Assembly (NCBI GenBank): GCA_002457215.1
Contig: NTJZ01000009.1
Location: 60,464-124,463 of the forward strand
Length of the DNA: 64,000 nt
DNA from: OM182 bacterium MED-G28
GTDB taxonomy: Bacteria > Pseudomonadota > Gammaproteobacteria > Pseudomonadales > Pseudohongiellaceae
Direction of reading: 5' to 3'
The position numbers and the translations under genes are program-made. A model generated the notes under the pieces. That model was given only the letters and a program-made list of their open reading frames with translations. It made no database searches and was not told the DNA's origin. This document shows, one piece after another, positions 17,772-27,398 of this stretch. Position 1 is the stretch's first letter, and each line of letters opens with the position of its first letter.

Positions 17772-19910
17772 ATGATAAACCATTATTCGACTAGCCTAAG
17801 AGCACTGGTACTGGCTTTCCTTTTGCCTTTTTCAGTCTCTCTTTCCTACGGGCAGCTAACTCAGCCTGAAGATCCTTCTGACGATTCAACAATCGTTTAT
17901 CCCTCTTCCTATTTCGCGGAGTTCTTCCCCGTTTCTGCCAACGATATGCTGAATCGAATTCCCGGTATCGGTCTTGCCCTGAGAGGCGGTGGCGGGGGCA
18001 GAGGGCTTGGCGCTGGAGAGGGTGAAATTTTAATCAATGGTCAGCGAATTACTGGCAAGAATAATGAAGGAAGGGATCAGCTAAACCGAATCTCGGCGAA
18101 TCAGGTGGAATACATCGAAATCATCCGTGGCACATCAGAAGAATTGGATATTCGTGGTGGAGGACAAGTTGTTAATGTCGTCTTGCTAGACGCACCAGCT
18201 CGCTCCAGCACTTCTCTCGAATTGCGTGCTGATCGGAAACAAGATGGTACCCTCGACCCCGGTGGCCAGGTTTCTGTAAGTGGTCAGAGTGGTGATTTGA
18301 ACTACTTGTTTTCTTTTGAAGCTGAACCAAATTATCGCAATAGTAAAGCTAGAGAATTCAGCTTTGACCCAGACGGCAATCTAACTGAAACACGTCGTGA
18401 AGAGACCACCCGTGATCGAACTGAGTTTGCTGCCAGCATGAATCTCGGCTACAACTTCGACCGCAGTGTGATTCAATTCAATGCCTTGGCAGAAGACAGA
18501 ACAAGGTCACCGGAAGATCGCCATCGCATTATCAACGACCTAACGAAAAATACTTCTCGTGTGCAAACTGAACTAAGCGATAGTGATCGAACTAATTGGG
18601 AGATTGGCGGAGATTACGAATATTCATTCTTAAATGGGGACAGGTATCGTTTTTTATTCATAATCAATGATCGAAATTTCGGCTATGACAGAACTCGCTT
18701 CGATATTGAGGGTTTAGCTAGTACTGCAAATTTATTTTTAGCCGGAACTGGGCGTGACAGAGAACGTATTGCGCGCAGTTCTTATACCTTTGATATTGAT
18801 AATACACAGAGAGTCGAATTTGGATTAGAAGGTGCACAGACCATTCGGGACTCTACATTGCGCATGGGCCTGGATATCCCAGGTATACCATCTAAAGATT
18901 TTTCAAATCTTGTACCAGTTGCCATAGAAAATAGTAATTCTTCTGTTGAAGAAATTCGTTATGAACCTTTCACTGTGCATAACTGGCAGATAAACGATCG
19001 AATGACTTTGGAAAGCTCAATCATTTACGAGACTTCCACTATCGAACAATCTGGTGATGTGAGCCGCAAGCGGGATTTTGATTTTGTTAAGCCGAAACTC
19101 GATTATCGCTATGACATTACCCCTACTCTGCAGTTGCGAGCAGGCGTTGAAAAAGATGTTTCTCAACTAAGCTTTTCCGACTTCAGCGCTTCCACTGACA
19201 ACAATGATGAAGATAAAAACACGCAAGCTGGAAACCCAGAAATTGTGCAAGAACAATCGTGGCGCTATGAGCTAAATCTAGAATTTCGTTTACCTAACGA
19301 TGCTGGGGTCGTTAATTCCCAATTTTGGTACCGAGATGTCGAAGATCACATTGATAGAGTGGATGTCACAACTTCGCTAGATAATCTGCAATCTGCGCGC
19401 GGCAATATAGGTGATGGCAATCGCTACGGATTAAATCTTGACGTGAGTGCCAAATTAGATCGGATTAGGTTGCCAAATGCCCTTCTCACAACCGGCATCC
19501 GATTAAGGGATTCAGAGTTTACCGACCCTTTTCTAGGCATTAAACGTCGCCAGCGGAATAACGGAAGGTGGTCTTTGAATATGGGTTTCCGTCATGACAT
19601 AACCAGTCAGCAATTGACCTATGGAATTAACTATTCTAATAATTCCAATGGCAGTACAGGCCGCAAAGAATTTGATATCAATGATATTGAAGAGCGTATC
19701 CAGAAACCTTATCTATCAGCATATATTGAGAAAAAGGCTTTTGGGAATCTTACCTTTAGATTCGAATCTAGGAACATTACAGAGAACGAATTTTGTCGAA
19801 CTCGAACTCGCTTCGACGGAGCTATTGGTGATGGTATCGTAAGGGAAGTAGAAGACTACTGTAACGGCAATGGCATGGAGTTAGCATTGAGAGTGAGAAC
19901 CACCTTTTAA
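17772..19910 (+). CDS. TonB-dependent receptor, paralogue of 10101-12320
   Basis: A 712-residue outer-membrane receptor with signal peptide (cleavage near SYGQ). The plug shows STIVYPSSYF, MLNRIPGI, a short Gly/Arg-rich insertion, EILINGQRITGKNN and VEYIEIIRGTSEELDIRGGG. The barrel is closely parallel to that of the leftward paralogue, with shared segments such as NWEIGGDYEY, NSNSSVEEIR and KRDFDFVKPK. It ends in LRVRTTF with a terminal Phe. It is followed within 48 bases by a TonB-domain lipoprotein and then a PHP-like hydrolase, which suggests one uptake-and-processing operon. The preceding secreted polyesterase could generate its ligand (inference). Confidence 0.85.
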   Translation: MINHYSTSLRALVLAFLLPFSVSLSYGQLTQPEDPSDDSTIVYPSSYFAEFFPVSANDMLNRIPGIGLALRGGGGGRGLGAGEGEILINGQRITGKNNEGRDQLNRISANQVEYIEIIRGTSEELDIRGGGQVVNVVLLDAPARSSTSLELRADRKQDGTLDPGGQVSVSGQSGDLNYLFSFEAEPNYRNSKAREFSFDPDGNLTETRREETTRDRTEFAASMNLGYNFDRSVIQFNALAEDRTRSPEDRHRIINDLTKNTSRVQTELSDSDRTNWEIGGDYEYSFLNGDRYRFLFIINDRNFGYDRTRFDIEGLASTANLFLAGTGRDRERIARSSYTFDIDNTQRVEFGLEGAQTIRDSTLRMGLDIPGIPSKDFSNLVPVAIENSNSSVEEIRYEPFTVHNWQINDRMTLESSIIYETSTIEQSGDVSRKRDFDFVKPKLDYRYDITPTLQLRAGVEKDVSQLSFSDFSASTDNNDEDKNTQAGNPEIVQEQSWRYELNLEFRLPNDAGVVNSQFWYRDVEDHIDRVDVTTSLDNLQSARGNIGDGNRYGLNLDVSAKLDRIRLPNALLTTGIRLRDSEFTDPFLGIKRRQRNNGRWSLNMGFRHDITSQQLTYGINYSNNSNGSTGRKEFDINDIEERIQKPYLSAYIEKKAFGNLTFRFESRNITENEFCRTRTRFDGAIGDGIVREVEDYCNGNGMELALRVRTTF

Positions 19911-19957
19911 TATTTGATAAATTTATGCTTTATCTATAGAGAAACAAGCAAAAAGCC

Positions 19958-20710
19958 ATGGTGAAAAACCAAATTAAAAAATGGCGAAGGATTAAGTACT
20001 ACCTCAACTATTTCATAATTCTAGCTAGCATAGCATTCCTAGTTAGCTGCGTTAGCGTGGACGAAGATGCGCGCACCGGTAACGTAGCCCCTTCTCCTGA
20101 ACTTATACCTCCACCAAATTTTACTCGTGGGTTAATAACCCGCCGAGTTGCCGAACCACTCTATCCGCTGCGGGCAAAAAATCTAGGAATCGAGGGTTGG
20201 GTAACTGTCGAATTTTCAGTGGATGAAGAAGGCGAAGTTCTCAGCAACACCATTAGGACTATCGAAGAACAGCCCGAGGGTTTTTTTGAACAATCTGCCA
20301 TAAACGCTGCACGTCGAATGCTATTTGACAATACTCGAGGCCAAATCCTCGACGAGATTCGCTATGTTTTTCGTTATGAGTTGGAAGAACAAAGTTCAAT
20401 TTTGATTGAGCCACCAACAAACGAAGTAGTGTTTCGGGAATTGATTCCTATACGATATATCACACCGAACTACCCTAATGTGGCGAGGGAATTGGGGATC
20501 GAGGGCTATGTCGTCGTAAATTTTGACGTTAATGCGAGGGGCATAGTTGAAGACGCGAGTATTGTAGAAAGTGAACCACCAGGTGTCTTTAATGAAGAAG
20601 CCATTAATTCAGCCTATCGCTTACGCTTCGAACCTCGCATAATTAATGATGATTCGGTAAGAGTTAGCGATGTGCAGTACCGTTTCGACTGGCAATTACC
20701 TGATCAATAA
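19958..20710 (+). CDS. Lipoprotein with two tandem TonB C-terminal domains
   Basis: A 250-residue protein whose N-terminus is a basic stretch, a hydrophobic segment and a lipobox Leu28-Val29-Ser30-Cys31, so it is probably lipidated at Cys31. Residue +2 is Val, not Asp, which by the Lol rule favours the outer membrane. Two TonB_C-like domains follow: VAEPLYPLRAKNLGIEGWV at about 55-73 with its partner strands, and IRYITPNYPNVARELGIEGYV at about 163-183. Classical TonB is anchored in the inner membrane, has a Pro-rich spacer and one such domain. Here the spacer is nearly absent. Placed 47 bases after a TonB-dependent receptor gene and 12 bases before the next gene, it could be a receptor accessory and not an energy transducer (inference). 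Confidence 0.8.
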   Translation: MVKNQIKKWRRIKYYLNYFIILASIAFLVSCVSVDEDARTGNVAPSPELIPPPNFTRGLITRRVAEPLYPLRAKNLGIEGWVTVEFSVDEEGEVLSNTIRTIEEQPEGFFEQSAINAARRMLFDNTRGQILDEIRYVFRYELEEQSSILIEPPTNEVVFRELIPIRYITPNYPNVARELGIEGYVVVNFDVNARGIVEDASIVESEPPGVFNEEAINSAYRLRFEPRIINDDSVRVSDVQYRFDWQLPDQ

Positions 20711-20722
20711 CGAGATCTCATT

Positions 20723-22831
20723 ATGAAAAAATTACATTCCTGGGCATTAGGTGCTGCCATTGTTTTAGTATCAACATTGCTTAGTGCGGCTGATATCGAT
20801 CTAGCAAATTTTAATACCGCAGATGGTTTTAATTTAACAAACCAGGAAGATGGCCTATCGATTACCTGGAATTCTCCAGAAGGCGAAGCATTTATCGATT
20901 TACAATTCATCCCTCGACAAGGAAACAATGCAGCAGAACCGCTCATTCGAGCAATGGGAATTGATGGTGAAGCCGCAATTGAAGGGGTGGATCCCAATTA
21001 TTTATTTTGGGTAGGAGAAAGAGATCTTTTACTCAGAGACGGATGGCAAATCTTTTTTGATAGAGTACCCACCAGGCCCTATACCGTTGAAAAAGGATAT
21101 CTGACTCCAGGCGACGTAAGTATTTCAACGTCTGCAACACGTGCCACAATTGAAATCGATGGTTTAAACAGTACACATTTTTCTGGCTCTCTAGCTTTCA
21201 TTTTGTATCACGACAGCCCTTTCGTCCACATGGAAGCACGAGTTTCAACAGACCGACCTGCCACCGCTTTTCTTTACCATGTGGGCCTTGCCAAATCGGA
21301 TACTGAAGGTCATCACCTCGAATGGATTGATGCCTATGACAATCCCCACATAGATCCGATAGCGAAAGCCACAGCCAGCGTCTATCAAACTCGCTATCGC
21401 AGTATGGCCCTGTCGAATACAAATGGCTCATTAGTAATATCCCCCTTCCCTCATCAATTCCTATATCCCCTCGATTTCGCCGATAATTTTGGTTATAACT
21501 GGGCCGGCAACGAATATCTCGACATGGTTGATGGCTTCGCATTTGGCGTAAGACAACCACCGATGGGGGATCGGCGCTTCGTACCTTGGGTTAATGCACA
21601 GCCAGGCTCCTTGCAGAAACTCGGCGTTCTACTTTTCGTTTCAAAACAATCTGGCCTAGAAAATTTAGAAGTTGTAAAAAGTTATACTCGTAACGACACG
21701 TTTAAACCCCTGCCTGGTTATAAAACCCTATCAAGTCACTACCATCATGAACATTCTATGGATTTTATTACTAAACAGCGTGAGCAGAACACGACAGGCA
21801 TCCCCACTGGTTTGGAAGATCCAGATTTCGTCAATTTTTTTAAACGCATGGGTGTCGATATGGTTCATATGGCGGAGTTTCATTTCGGTCGTACCCCACG
21901 GCTCGATACCGATGAGCGACTTGCTGAACTCAAAGTCATGCACGATGAATTTGCCCGCCTTTCGACTGATGACTTCTTGCTGATCCCCGGCGAAGAACCC
22001 AATGTTCATCTAGGTAGTCACTGGCTAAGCTTATTCCCCAAACCGGTTTACTGGGTGCTTAATCAAAATCAAGGGCAACCCTTCGAACAAAATGTCCCCG
22101 GTTATGGCAAGGTTTATCATGTTGGAGACGCCGACGATGTTCTCAGTCTACTGGAACAAGAGAATGGGCTAGCCTGGACAGCACACCCACGAGTCAAAGG
22201 ATCTACTGGATTTCCCGACGGCTATAAAGATCAAGAATTTTTCACTAGCGATCATTTTCTTGGTGGCGCTTGGAAAGCGATGCCAGCAGATTATTCTCGA
22301 GACATGCTAGGGTGGCGCGTACTCGACCTAGAAGATGACATGGCCAACTGGGGTGCAAAAAAATACATCTTGGGTGAAGTCGATATATTCAAGATCTATG
22401 AAGAATATGAATTGTTCGGCACTATGAATATTAATTATTTAAGAATGGATGAAATCCCCCGCTATGAGGACGGCTGGCAACCAGTAGTGAATGCTCTAGC
22501 CACCGGTCAGTTTTTTGTGACAACTGGTGAGGTACTAATCCCTCACTTTACGCTTGATGGAGCTAAAAGCGGTGAAACAATAGCCAGTAATGGAGTCGTG
22601 AGTCTCGAGCTTGAACTCGAGTGGACTTATCCACTTGCATACATGGAACTCGTTAGCGGCGATGGCACCAATGTTACTCGCCAACGTTTCAACTTGTCTG
22701 ATACCAAAGAATTTAATAATCGATCAATTTCTACATTCGTAAACGTGGCTGATCAGAAATGGATGCGTGTTGAAGTATGGGACATTGCACGCAATGGCGC
22801 CTTCAGCCAGCCAATCTGGATCAATAACTAG
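20723..22831 (+). CDS. Secreted PHP-like metal-dependent hydrolase (CehA/McbA-like)
   Basis: A 702-residue protein with a Sec signal peptide (cleavage after LLSAA). The first 330 residues are beta-rich. The rest has PHP-superfamily features: SSHYHHEHSMDF near residue 337, VDMVHMAEFHFGR, LLIPGEEPNVHLGSHW and AWTAHPRVKG supply the spaced His, Glu and Asp expected to bind two or three metals, and VVNALATGQFFVTTGEVL is a typical late segment of CehA-like proteins. Substrates in this family include phosphoesters and carbamates; the real one is unknown. It starts 12 bases after the lipoprotein gene and is the last gene of the receptor operon, which suggests it works on a compound outside the cytoplasm. 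Confidence 0.7.
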   Translation: MKKLHSWALGAAIVLVSTLLSAADIDLANFNTADGFNLTNQEDGLSITWNSPEGEAFIDLQFIPRQGNNAAEPLIRAMGIDGEAAIEGVDPNYLFWVGERDLLLRDGWQIFFDRVPTRPYTVEKGYLTPGDVSISTSATRATIEIDGLNSTHFSGSLAFILYHDSPFVHMEARVSTDRPATAFLYHVGLAKSDTEGHHLEWIDAYDNPHIDPIAKATASVYQTRYRSMALSNTNGSLVISPFPHQFLYPLDFADNFGYNWAGNEYLDMVDGFAFGVRQPPMGDRRFVPWVNAQPGSLQKLGVLLFVSKQSGLENLEVVKSYTRNDTFKPLPGYKTLSSHYHHEHSMDFITKQREQNTTGIPTGLEDPDFVNFFKRMGVDMVHMAEFHFGRTPRLDTDERLAELKVMHDEFARLSTDDFLLIPGEEPNVHLGSHWLSLFPKPVYWVLNQNQGQPFEQNVPGYGKVYHVGDADDVLSLLEQENGLAWTAHPRVKGSTGFPDGYKDQEFFTSDHFLGGAWKAMPADYSRDMLGWRVLDLEDDMANWGAKKYILGEVDIFKIYEEYELFGTMNINYLRMDEIPRYEDGWQPVVNALATGQFFVTTGEVLIPHFTLDGAKSGETIASNGVVSLELELEWTYPLAYMELVSGDGTNVTRQRFNLSDTKEFNNRSISTFVNVADQKWMRVEVWDIARNGAFSQPIWINN

Positions 22832-22904
22832 CCTGTCCAGAAAGTCGGAAAGCCCAGCGACACAAGAACCATTTGCTGCTAAGGAATAATTCGGACGGAA
22901 CGAG

Positions 22905-24104
22905 CTAGATTTTTTGACACTTAACGATTCTACTCGAAGAAAAATTACTAATTTCTTCATCAGAATAGCCAACATTTTGTAAAATTTTCTCGGTCGACTC
23001 TCCGATTCTCTGAGTAGGCCTATCCGCTTCACTCCCAATTCCTTCCATGCTGTAATGGGATCTGACCTGCCGCATAGGTCCTTCACTCGGATGCTCATAC
23101 TCTTTAAAAAATTCCACTTCATTCAAGTGCTCATTTTCAAGCAGATCATCTAATCGATTCACCTTGGTATGAGGGATATTTGCGTTCTGCAACATTTCGC
23201 ACCACTCTTCTGTCGTTTTTTCTGGTGCTATTTCATAAAGCTTTTCGTAAAGCGTATTAATATTTTCACTGCGTTTTATCGGATCTCTCACTATTTCCCA
23301 ATTAGCCCATTCTGGACGTCCAACCATTGTGAAAAATTCTACCCAATTCTTAGTACTATAAGGCAATATCGCGATAAAACCGTCAGCAGTAGGATATGGT
23401 CTGCGAAAAGATGCAGTGAGGCGATCGTAACCAGTGCCTCCTGTAGTTGGCACGTAACTATGACCAGCTAATTGTTCTGCCATTAAAAAAGCGACCAAAC
23501 CTTCAAACATTGGGGATTCAATAAAACAGCCTTTACCTGTTCGAAGCTTATTTACCACTCCTCCTAACACGGCGACTGTTAACTGTAAGCCTGAAACTTT
23601 ATCTGCAACTATAGTTGGCAAATATCGAGGTCTACCCTCTTCGTCAGAGTTTAGATAAGCAAGACCGCTGGCAGCCTGAATAATGTCATCATAGGCTGGG
23701 ATATCTGCACTTGGCCCTTGTTCTCCAAACCCTTGCGCGCCACAATAAACAAGATCTGCTTTGATCAGTTTTAGATCTTCGTACCCAATGCCCAGTTTTA
23801 CTGCTGTTTTATTGCGCATGTTATGCACTACTACATCTGCTGTTTTTACCAAGCGATAAAAAATCTCTTTACCCTGTTCTGACTTCAAGTTGATGGCAAC
23901 ACAATCTTTATTCCTATTGCAGTTAACAAACCCTGCCCCCATCTCATCAGATTTTCCCGGACGAACAGCACGCATCATATCTCCATCAAGATTTTCGATT
24001 TTGATCACCTCTGCACCCAAGTCTCCTAGCATTTGAGTTGCAAATGGACCAAGTACTACAGTTGTTAAATCGAGAACACGGATTCCATTCAGAATATTAA
24101 ACAT
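22905..24104 (-). CDS. Family III CoA-transferase (CaiB/BaiF)
   Basis: A 399-residue cytoplasmic protein with the family III layout: RVLDLTTVVLGPFATQMLGDLGAEVIKIE at the start (positions 9-37), AINLKSEQGKEIF, ADVVVHNMR and GQ-type loop YCGAQGFGEQGP. The catalytic Asp is in PAYDDIIQAASG, where an acyl-Asp anhydride forms. Enzymes of this family move CoA between carboxylic acids without free intermediates. The length is normal. It is the last of three leftward genes after an exported amidohydrolase and an exported FAH-fold protein, which suggests activation of a carboxylate released by those steps (inference). Confidence 0.85.
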   Translation of the reverse strand: MFNILNGIRVLDLTTVVLGPFATQMLGDLGAEVIKIENLDGDMMRAVRPGKSDEMGAGFVNCNRNKDCVAINLKSEQGKEIFYRLVKTADVVVHNMRNKTAVKLGIGYEDLKLIKADLVYCGAQGFGEQGPSADIPAYDDIIQAASGLAYLNSDEEGRPRYLPTIVADKVSGLQLTVAVLGGVVNKLRTGKGCFIESPMFEGLVAFLMAEQLAGHSYVPTTGGTGYDRLTASFRRPYPTADGFIAILPYSTKNWVEFFTMVGRPEWANWEIVRDPIKRSENINTLYEKLYEIAPEKTTEEWCEMLQNANIPHTKVNRLDDLLENEHLNEVEFFKEYEHPSEGPMRQVRSHYSMEGIGSEADRPTQRIGESTEKILQNVGYSDEEISNFSSSRIVKCQKI

Positions 24105-24149
24105 TCTTACTTCCTTAATTATTTTTGCTTTGAATAAATACGAAACTTT

Positions 24150-25565
24150 CTAGTTACTTCTTATCGCGACGCCAGTCCGAGTTGTTGGTTCCAACACTCC
24201 ATTATCTAGCACTATGCCACCATTCACCAACACAAACTCGATACCGAGAGATGGTTGAAGTGGATCTATATAAGTTGATTGATCAATTACAGTATCTGCA
24301 TTAAAAATAGTTATGTCAGCATCAGCACCTATCCGCAGCCGGCCTTTATTACGCATAGCTGGAACAAATGCTTCGAGTCGTCGCGCCGGCTCAATAGTCA
24401 TGCGGCGAAGCGCTTCCATAAGGTCGATTATGTTTTCTTCTCTTACATATTGCCCTAACACTTTGGCATAAGTACCGGAACTCCTTGGATGGCCTTTCCC
24501 ATTTAGTATTCTTCCATCACTCGCAATCATCATGAGTGGATTTTTAAGTGCAGTGCGCGTCATCTCCTCAGTGCGACTAAAAGTGATCACACCTCCACCA
24601 ATTTGCCGGTAACGAGCGAAGCTTTCGCGAGTTAATCGCTCTCCGGTTTCAACCCACATATTGCGTGTGAACCGGTCTTCTTCCCAAGTTTCCCAATTAT
24701 CAAACAAGGCGGAGGCGATGTCTGAGTAACTAGCTCCGTAGGGGTACATTTCAGTTGTTACGTCTTGGCCGGCATCTCGAGCACTTTGAATGATCGCAAG
24801 AAATTCGTTGACGGAAGAACCGCCGCTAGAATTAGCATGGACAATGTGAAGAGGTGTCCCAGTCTCTGCGCCGCTTGCAATAATCTGTCTTAAGCCATCC
24901 AACCCACCCCTAGTATGTATATGCGCACTTGCGCCAACATCAGTAGCAATTTCTAGCATAGCTTCAAATTCAGCCTCTGTTGCGGCAGGTGTGTATGCCA
25001 ACCCAAAACCCATCGCTACAGCACCTTCTCCAAAACCCTGCCGCATCATTTCTGCCATACGATCCATGATTGGTGGCCCAGCTATGCTGCTGCCACCCGG
25101 TCCGGTCGGCAGAAATCGACCCGGATCATCAAACAAAGCCATACGCACAGCGATGTGACCAATACTAATTCCATAGTTAAGCACCTGGCCGCCGGCCCTA
25201 TCACGATACCATTCTCCAACCTGATCAGTTCCAATTTCGAGTTCGAATCCGGAAGTGACTCCGTCTTGTACCATCAAGCGATAAGCTTCTTCTGATTGAC
25301 CGTGAGCATGAATATCGACAAATCCAGGGGCAACAACTAAGCCAGATGCATCGATTTCACGATCACCTCGTAAAGCTGTCTCTGAAATAGCAACGATTCG
25401 TCCAGCTATAATGCCAATATGCCGCGATGCATCAAGGCCTGACTGCGGATCGATCACGCGGCCGTTATTGATTGCTACATCGAATGGCCCAACTTGCGCA
25501 TGGCTCACCAAAGGTAAAACAAGAAATGCGAATCCAGAAAAGAAGGCAATGAAAGTTTTACACAC
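24150..25565 (-). CDS. Exported amidohydrolase, N-acyl-D-amino-acid deacylase-like
   Basis: The start chosen is GTG at 25565, with GGAG eight bases upstream. It yields 471 residues and a clean Sec signal peptide ending SHAQ. Longer frames to 25697 would bury the signal 45 residues in. The body is a metal-dependent amidohydrolase: DVAINNGRVIDPQSGLD, the composite barrel entry APGFVDIHAHGQ, HIHTRGGLDGL, LHIVHANSSGG, MIASDGRILNGKGHPR and a closing GADADITIFNADTVID. These match the D-aminoacylase group, which cleaves N-acyl-D-amino acids using zinc. The second His of the usual DxHxHxD run is kept but the following Asp is replaced (HAHGQ). A periplasmic location is uncommon for this family. Confidence 0.8.
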   Translation of the reverse strand: MCKTFIAFFSGFAFLVLPLVSHAQVGPFDVAINNGRVIDPQSGLDASRHIGIIAGRIVAISETALRGDREIDASGLVVAPGFVDIHAHGQSEEAYRLMVQDGVTSGFELEIGTDQVGEWYRDRAGGQVLNYGISIGHIAVRMALFDDPGRFLPTGPGGSSIAGPPIMDRMAEMMRQGFGEGAVAMGFGLAYTPAATEAEFEAMLEIATDVGASAHIHTRGGLDGLRQIIASGAETGTPLHIVHANSSGGSSVNEFLAIIQSARDAGQDVTTEMYPYGASYSDIASALFDNWETWEEDRFTRNMWVETGERLTRESFARYRQIGGGVITFSRTEEMTRTALKNPLMMIASDGRILNGKGHPRSSGTYAKVLGQYVREENIIDLMEALRRMTIEPARRLEAFVPAMRNKGRLRIGADADITIFNADTVIDQSTYIDPLQPSLGIEFVLVNGGIVLDNGVLEPTTRTGVAIRSN

Positions 25566-25932
25566 AGAATTATCTCCGAATCGAATCTGAGGAATTGTTT
25601 TACCGAAGCTATCGGAATTTGTCCATCTGGCTCTAAAGAAGGTTTTTACGTTTAGGTAGTTATATAGTCGAAGCGGATCGAGTTTAATGCCCGCCACTCC
25701 TGGGACAACTTTTAAGACTCAAATAACAATGATGGCTTCCAAGGAGGGTTTGCTTATTTACCTTCAGATAACCTTTCTTTTTTGCTGATTGTAAAAAATT
25801 GACGACCACTTTAAAAAGTGGCTACGTCAATTATAACCTAGAGCTAAGTTTCAATAACTTTTATTGGCGATCCAACAAAAAAGGGCATCGAACGGTTTTA
25901 CCCATCGATGCCCTTAGTTTATTAATTAGCTA
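25566..25932. other. Intergenic region with two hairpins
   Basis: A 367-base gap between the FAH-fold gene stop and the amidohydrolase start. It holds an imperfect inverted repeat at 25797-25832 (AATTGACG and CCACTTT arms, A/CTA bulge) and the terminator at 25881-25915. The bulged hairpin lies upstream of the amidohydrolase and may be part of its leader. No gene with a good ribosome site is seen. Confidence 0.6.
25881..25915 (-). terminator. Rho-independent terminator after the FAH-fold gene
   Basis: A perfect 11-bp stem (AAGGGCATCGA with TCGATGCCCTT) with a 13-base loop. Read leftward it is followed by six T, so it ends the gene at 25933-27096 and uncouples it from the amidohydrolase. Confidence 0.9.
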
Positions 25933-27096
25933 TTAATCTCTATAAGAGCTAGTTGGTGGTAGCTGAGCACCACTCAGATCATCGGGAAGTTCTTGTTCGG
26001 CGACAATTGTATGAGTTAGTGTGCCTATTCCTTCGATACTCGCCTGGATAGTCTCACCATCAACGAGGAAACCAGAACCCGTAGCACGCTGAACGCGACC
26101 AGCTCCGGTACCACCGGAAGTTCCACTCTGTAATACATCACCTGGAAAAACGGTGATTAAAGAAGAGGCATATTCGATCAGTTCTGGAATATTATGAATC
26201 ATATCCCCAGCTTGAGCTTCCTGAACAGTAACACCATCAACTACGGTGATCTGATGTAGGCGTTCCATGGGGTCTCCATAGAACTCCTTAGGCACAATCC
26301 AGGGACCATGAGGAGCGAACGTGTCATGTCCCTTGCCAACAAACCAGTCAGAAGTTACCCCATAGCCACCAGGTGGGCGCCCCCCGCGATCAGAGATATC
26401 CATAGCTACCATATAGCCGAATACATGATCGTAAGCGCGAGTAGCAGAGACATATTTTCCAGTCTTACCGAAGACTATTGCCATTTCAACTTCATACTCA
26501 ATGCGGTCGCGCCCCCAAGGCATAACGACGTCTTCGCCATCACCGATAATCGCGCCACGAGTGGGCTTGAGGAATAGATAAGGAACTCCGCGGTCTTCCT
26601 GGCGCTGACGAGTTCGGGCTTCCAATTCTTGCGCAGAGCAACCTTCGCAGGCATGAGTATAAAAATTCACGGCCGCGTTCATAACCTTGCTCGGGTACTG
26701 AATCGGGGCCAATATATCTACATCACTAGTCGAATGAACATAATCTGGGCGGCTACCACCATCCAAGAGTTCCTCTTCCACCAGCCAGTTTACTACTTCA
26801 TAGACTCGGTACTTGAGGCCATATTCATATTGTTCAATGAACCCAAGCATGTCATCGGGAACATTAATCGAGCTATAGGCTGGCATTAGCTCCATGGCGC
26901 GATTGGCATCTGCAACATCAACAATCAAATTGTCATCACGCATGACCAAACCAACAAATGGCGTATCATCGACTGCGAAGGTGCCAACCTTAAAAGGTTC
27001 AGCTGACTCCGAAGCTTGACCCAAAACACTGGCCGGACTAACTAGCAACATCAGCGCGGCACTAATAGTCAGAGTGGAAAATATTTTTCTTATCAT
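25933..27096 (-). CDS. Exported fumarylacetoacetate-hydrolase-fold protein
   Basis: A 387-residue protein. A Sec signal peptide (MIRKIFSTLTISAALML, cleavage near VLGQ) precedes a complete FAH domain: PSKVMNAAVNFYTHACEGC, FLKPTRGAIIGDGEDVVMPW, the metal Glu residues in IEYEVEMAIVFGK, and FGYMVAMDISDRG followed by DWFVGKGHDTF. The closing segment FPGDVLQSGTSGGTGAGRV is the usual FAH C-terminal signature with Thr-Gly-Thr replaced by SGTSGGT. FAH-superfamily enzymes cleave C-C bonds or isomerise/hydrate dienols and diketones using Mg or Ca, almost always in the cytoplasm, so the signal peptide is unusual. It stands in its own transcription unit, with a terminator at its end, ahead of the amidohydrolase and CoA-transferase. 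Confidence 0.85.
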   Translation of the reverse strand: MIRKIFSTLTISAALMLLVSPASVLGQASESAEPFKVGTFAVDDTPFVGLVMRDDNLIVDVADANRAMELMPAYSSINVPDDMLGFIEQYEYGLKYRVYEVVNWLVEEELLDGGSRPDYVHSTSDVDILAPIQYPSKVMNAAVNFYTHACEGCSAQELEARTRQRQEDRGVPYLFLKPTRGAIIGDGEDVVMPWGRDRIEYEVEMAIVFGKTGKYVSATRAYDHVFGYMVAMDISDRGGRPPGGYGVTSDWFVGKGHDTFAPHGPWIVPKEFYGDPMERLHQITVVDGVTVQEAQAGDMIHNIPELIEYASSLITVFPGDVLQSGTSGGTGAGRVQRATGSGFLVDGETIQASIEGIGTLTHTIVAEQELPDDLSGAQLPPTSSYRD

Positions 27097-27398
27097 TTTT
27101 TAACTCCCGTGCTAGGCACGAACTGGATATATAAGGATAAAAACAGGTAATTGCTGTATCTCAACCCCTTATCAAGATAAAGGCAAGGTATATCCGGAAA
27201 AGACAGATGTCCAGCGTTTTAGAAGGTTTTAGAGGACTCCGGGGTGCTGAACCAAGACTCAAAAAGTCATAAAGGGCCAGTTCCTAAATCTCAGAAATCT
27301 ACGATGATTTCTACTGATACGAATTAGGAATAGCTTTAGAATGTGAGAATCAAATGCTGCAGTGATATTTCACTGAAACTCAACAAAAGAGGTAAACG

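Noticed and set aside
25566..25697. Longer N-terminus of the amidohydrolase
   Set aside because: It would place the signal peptide internally; GTG 25565 has GGAG at the right distance.
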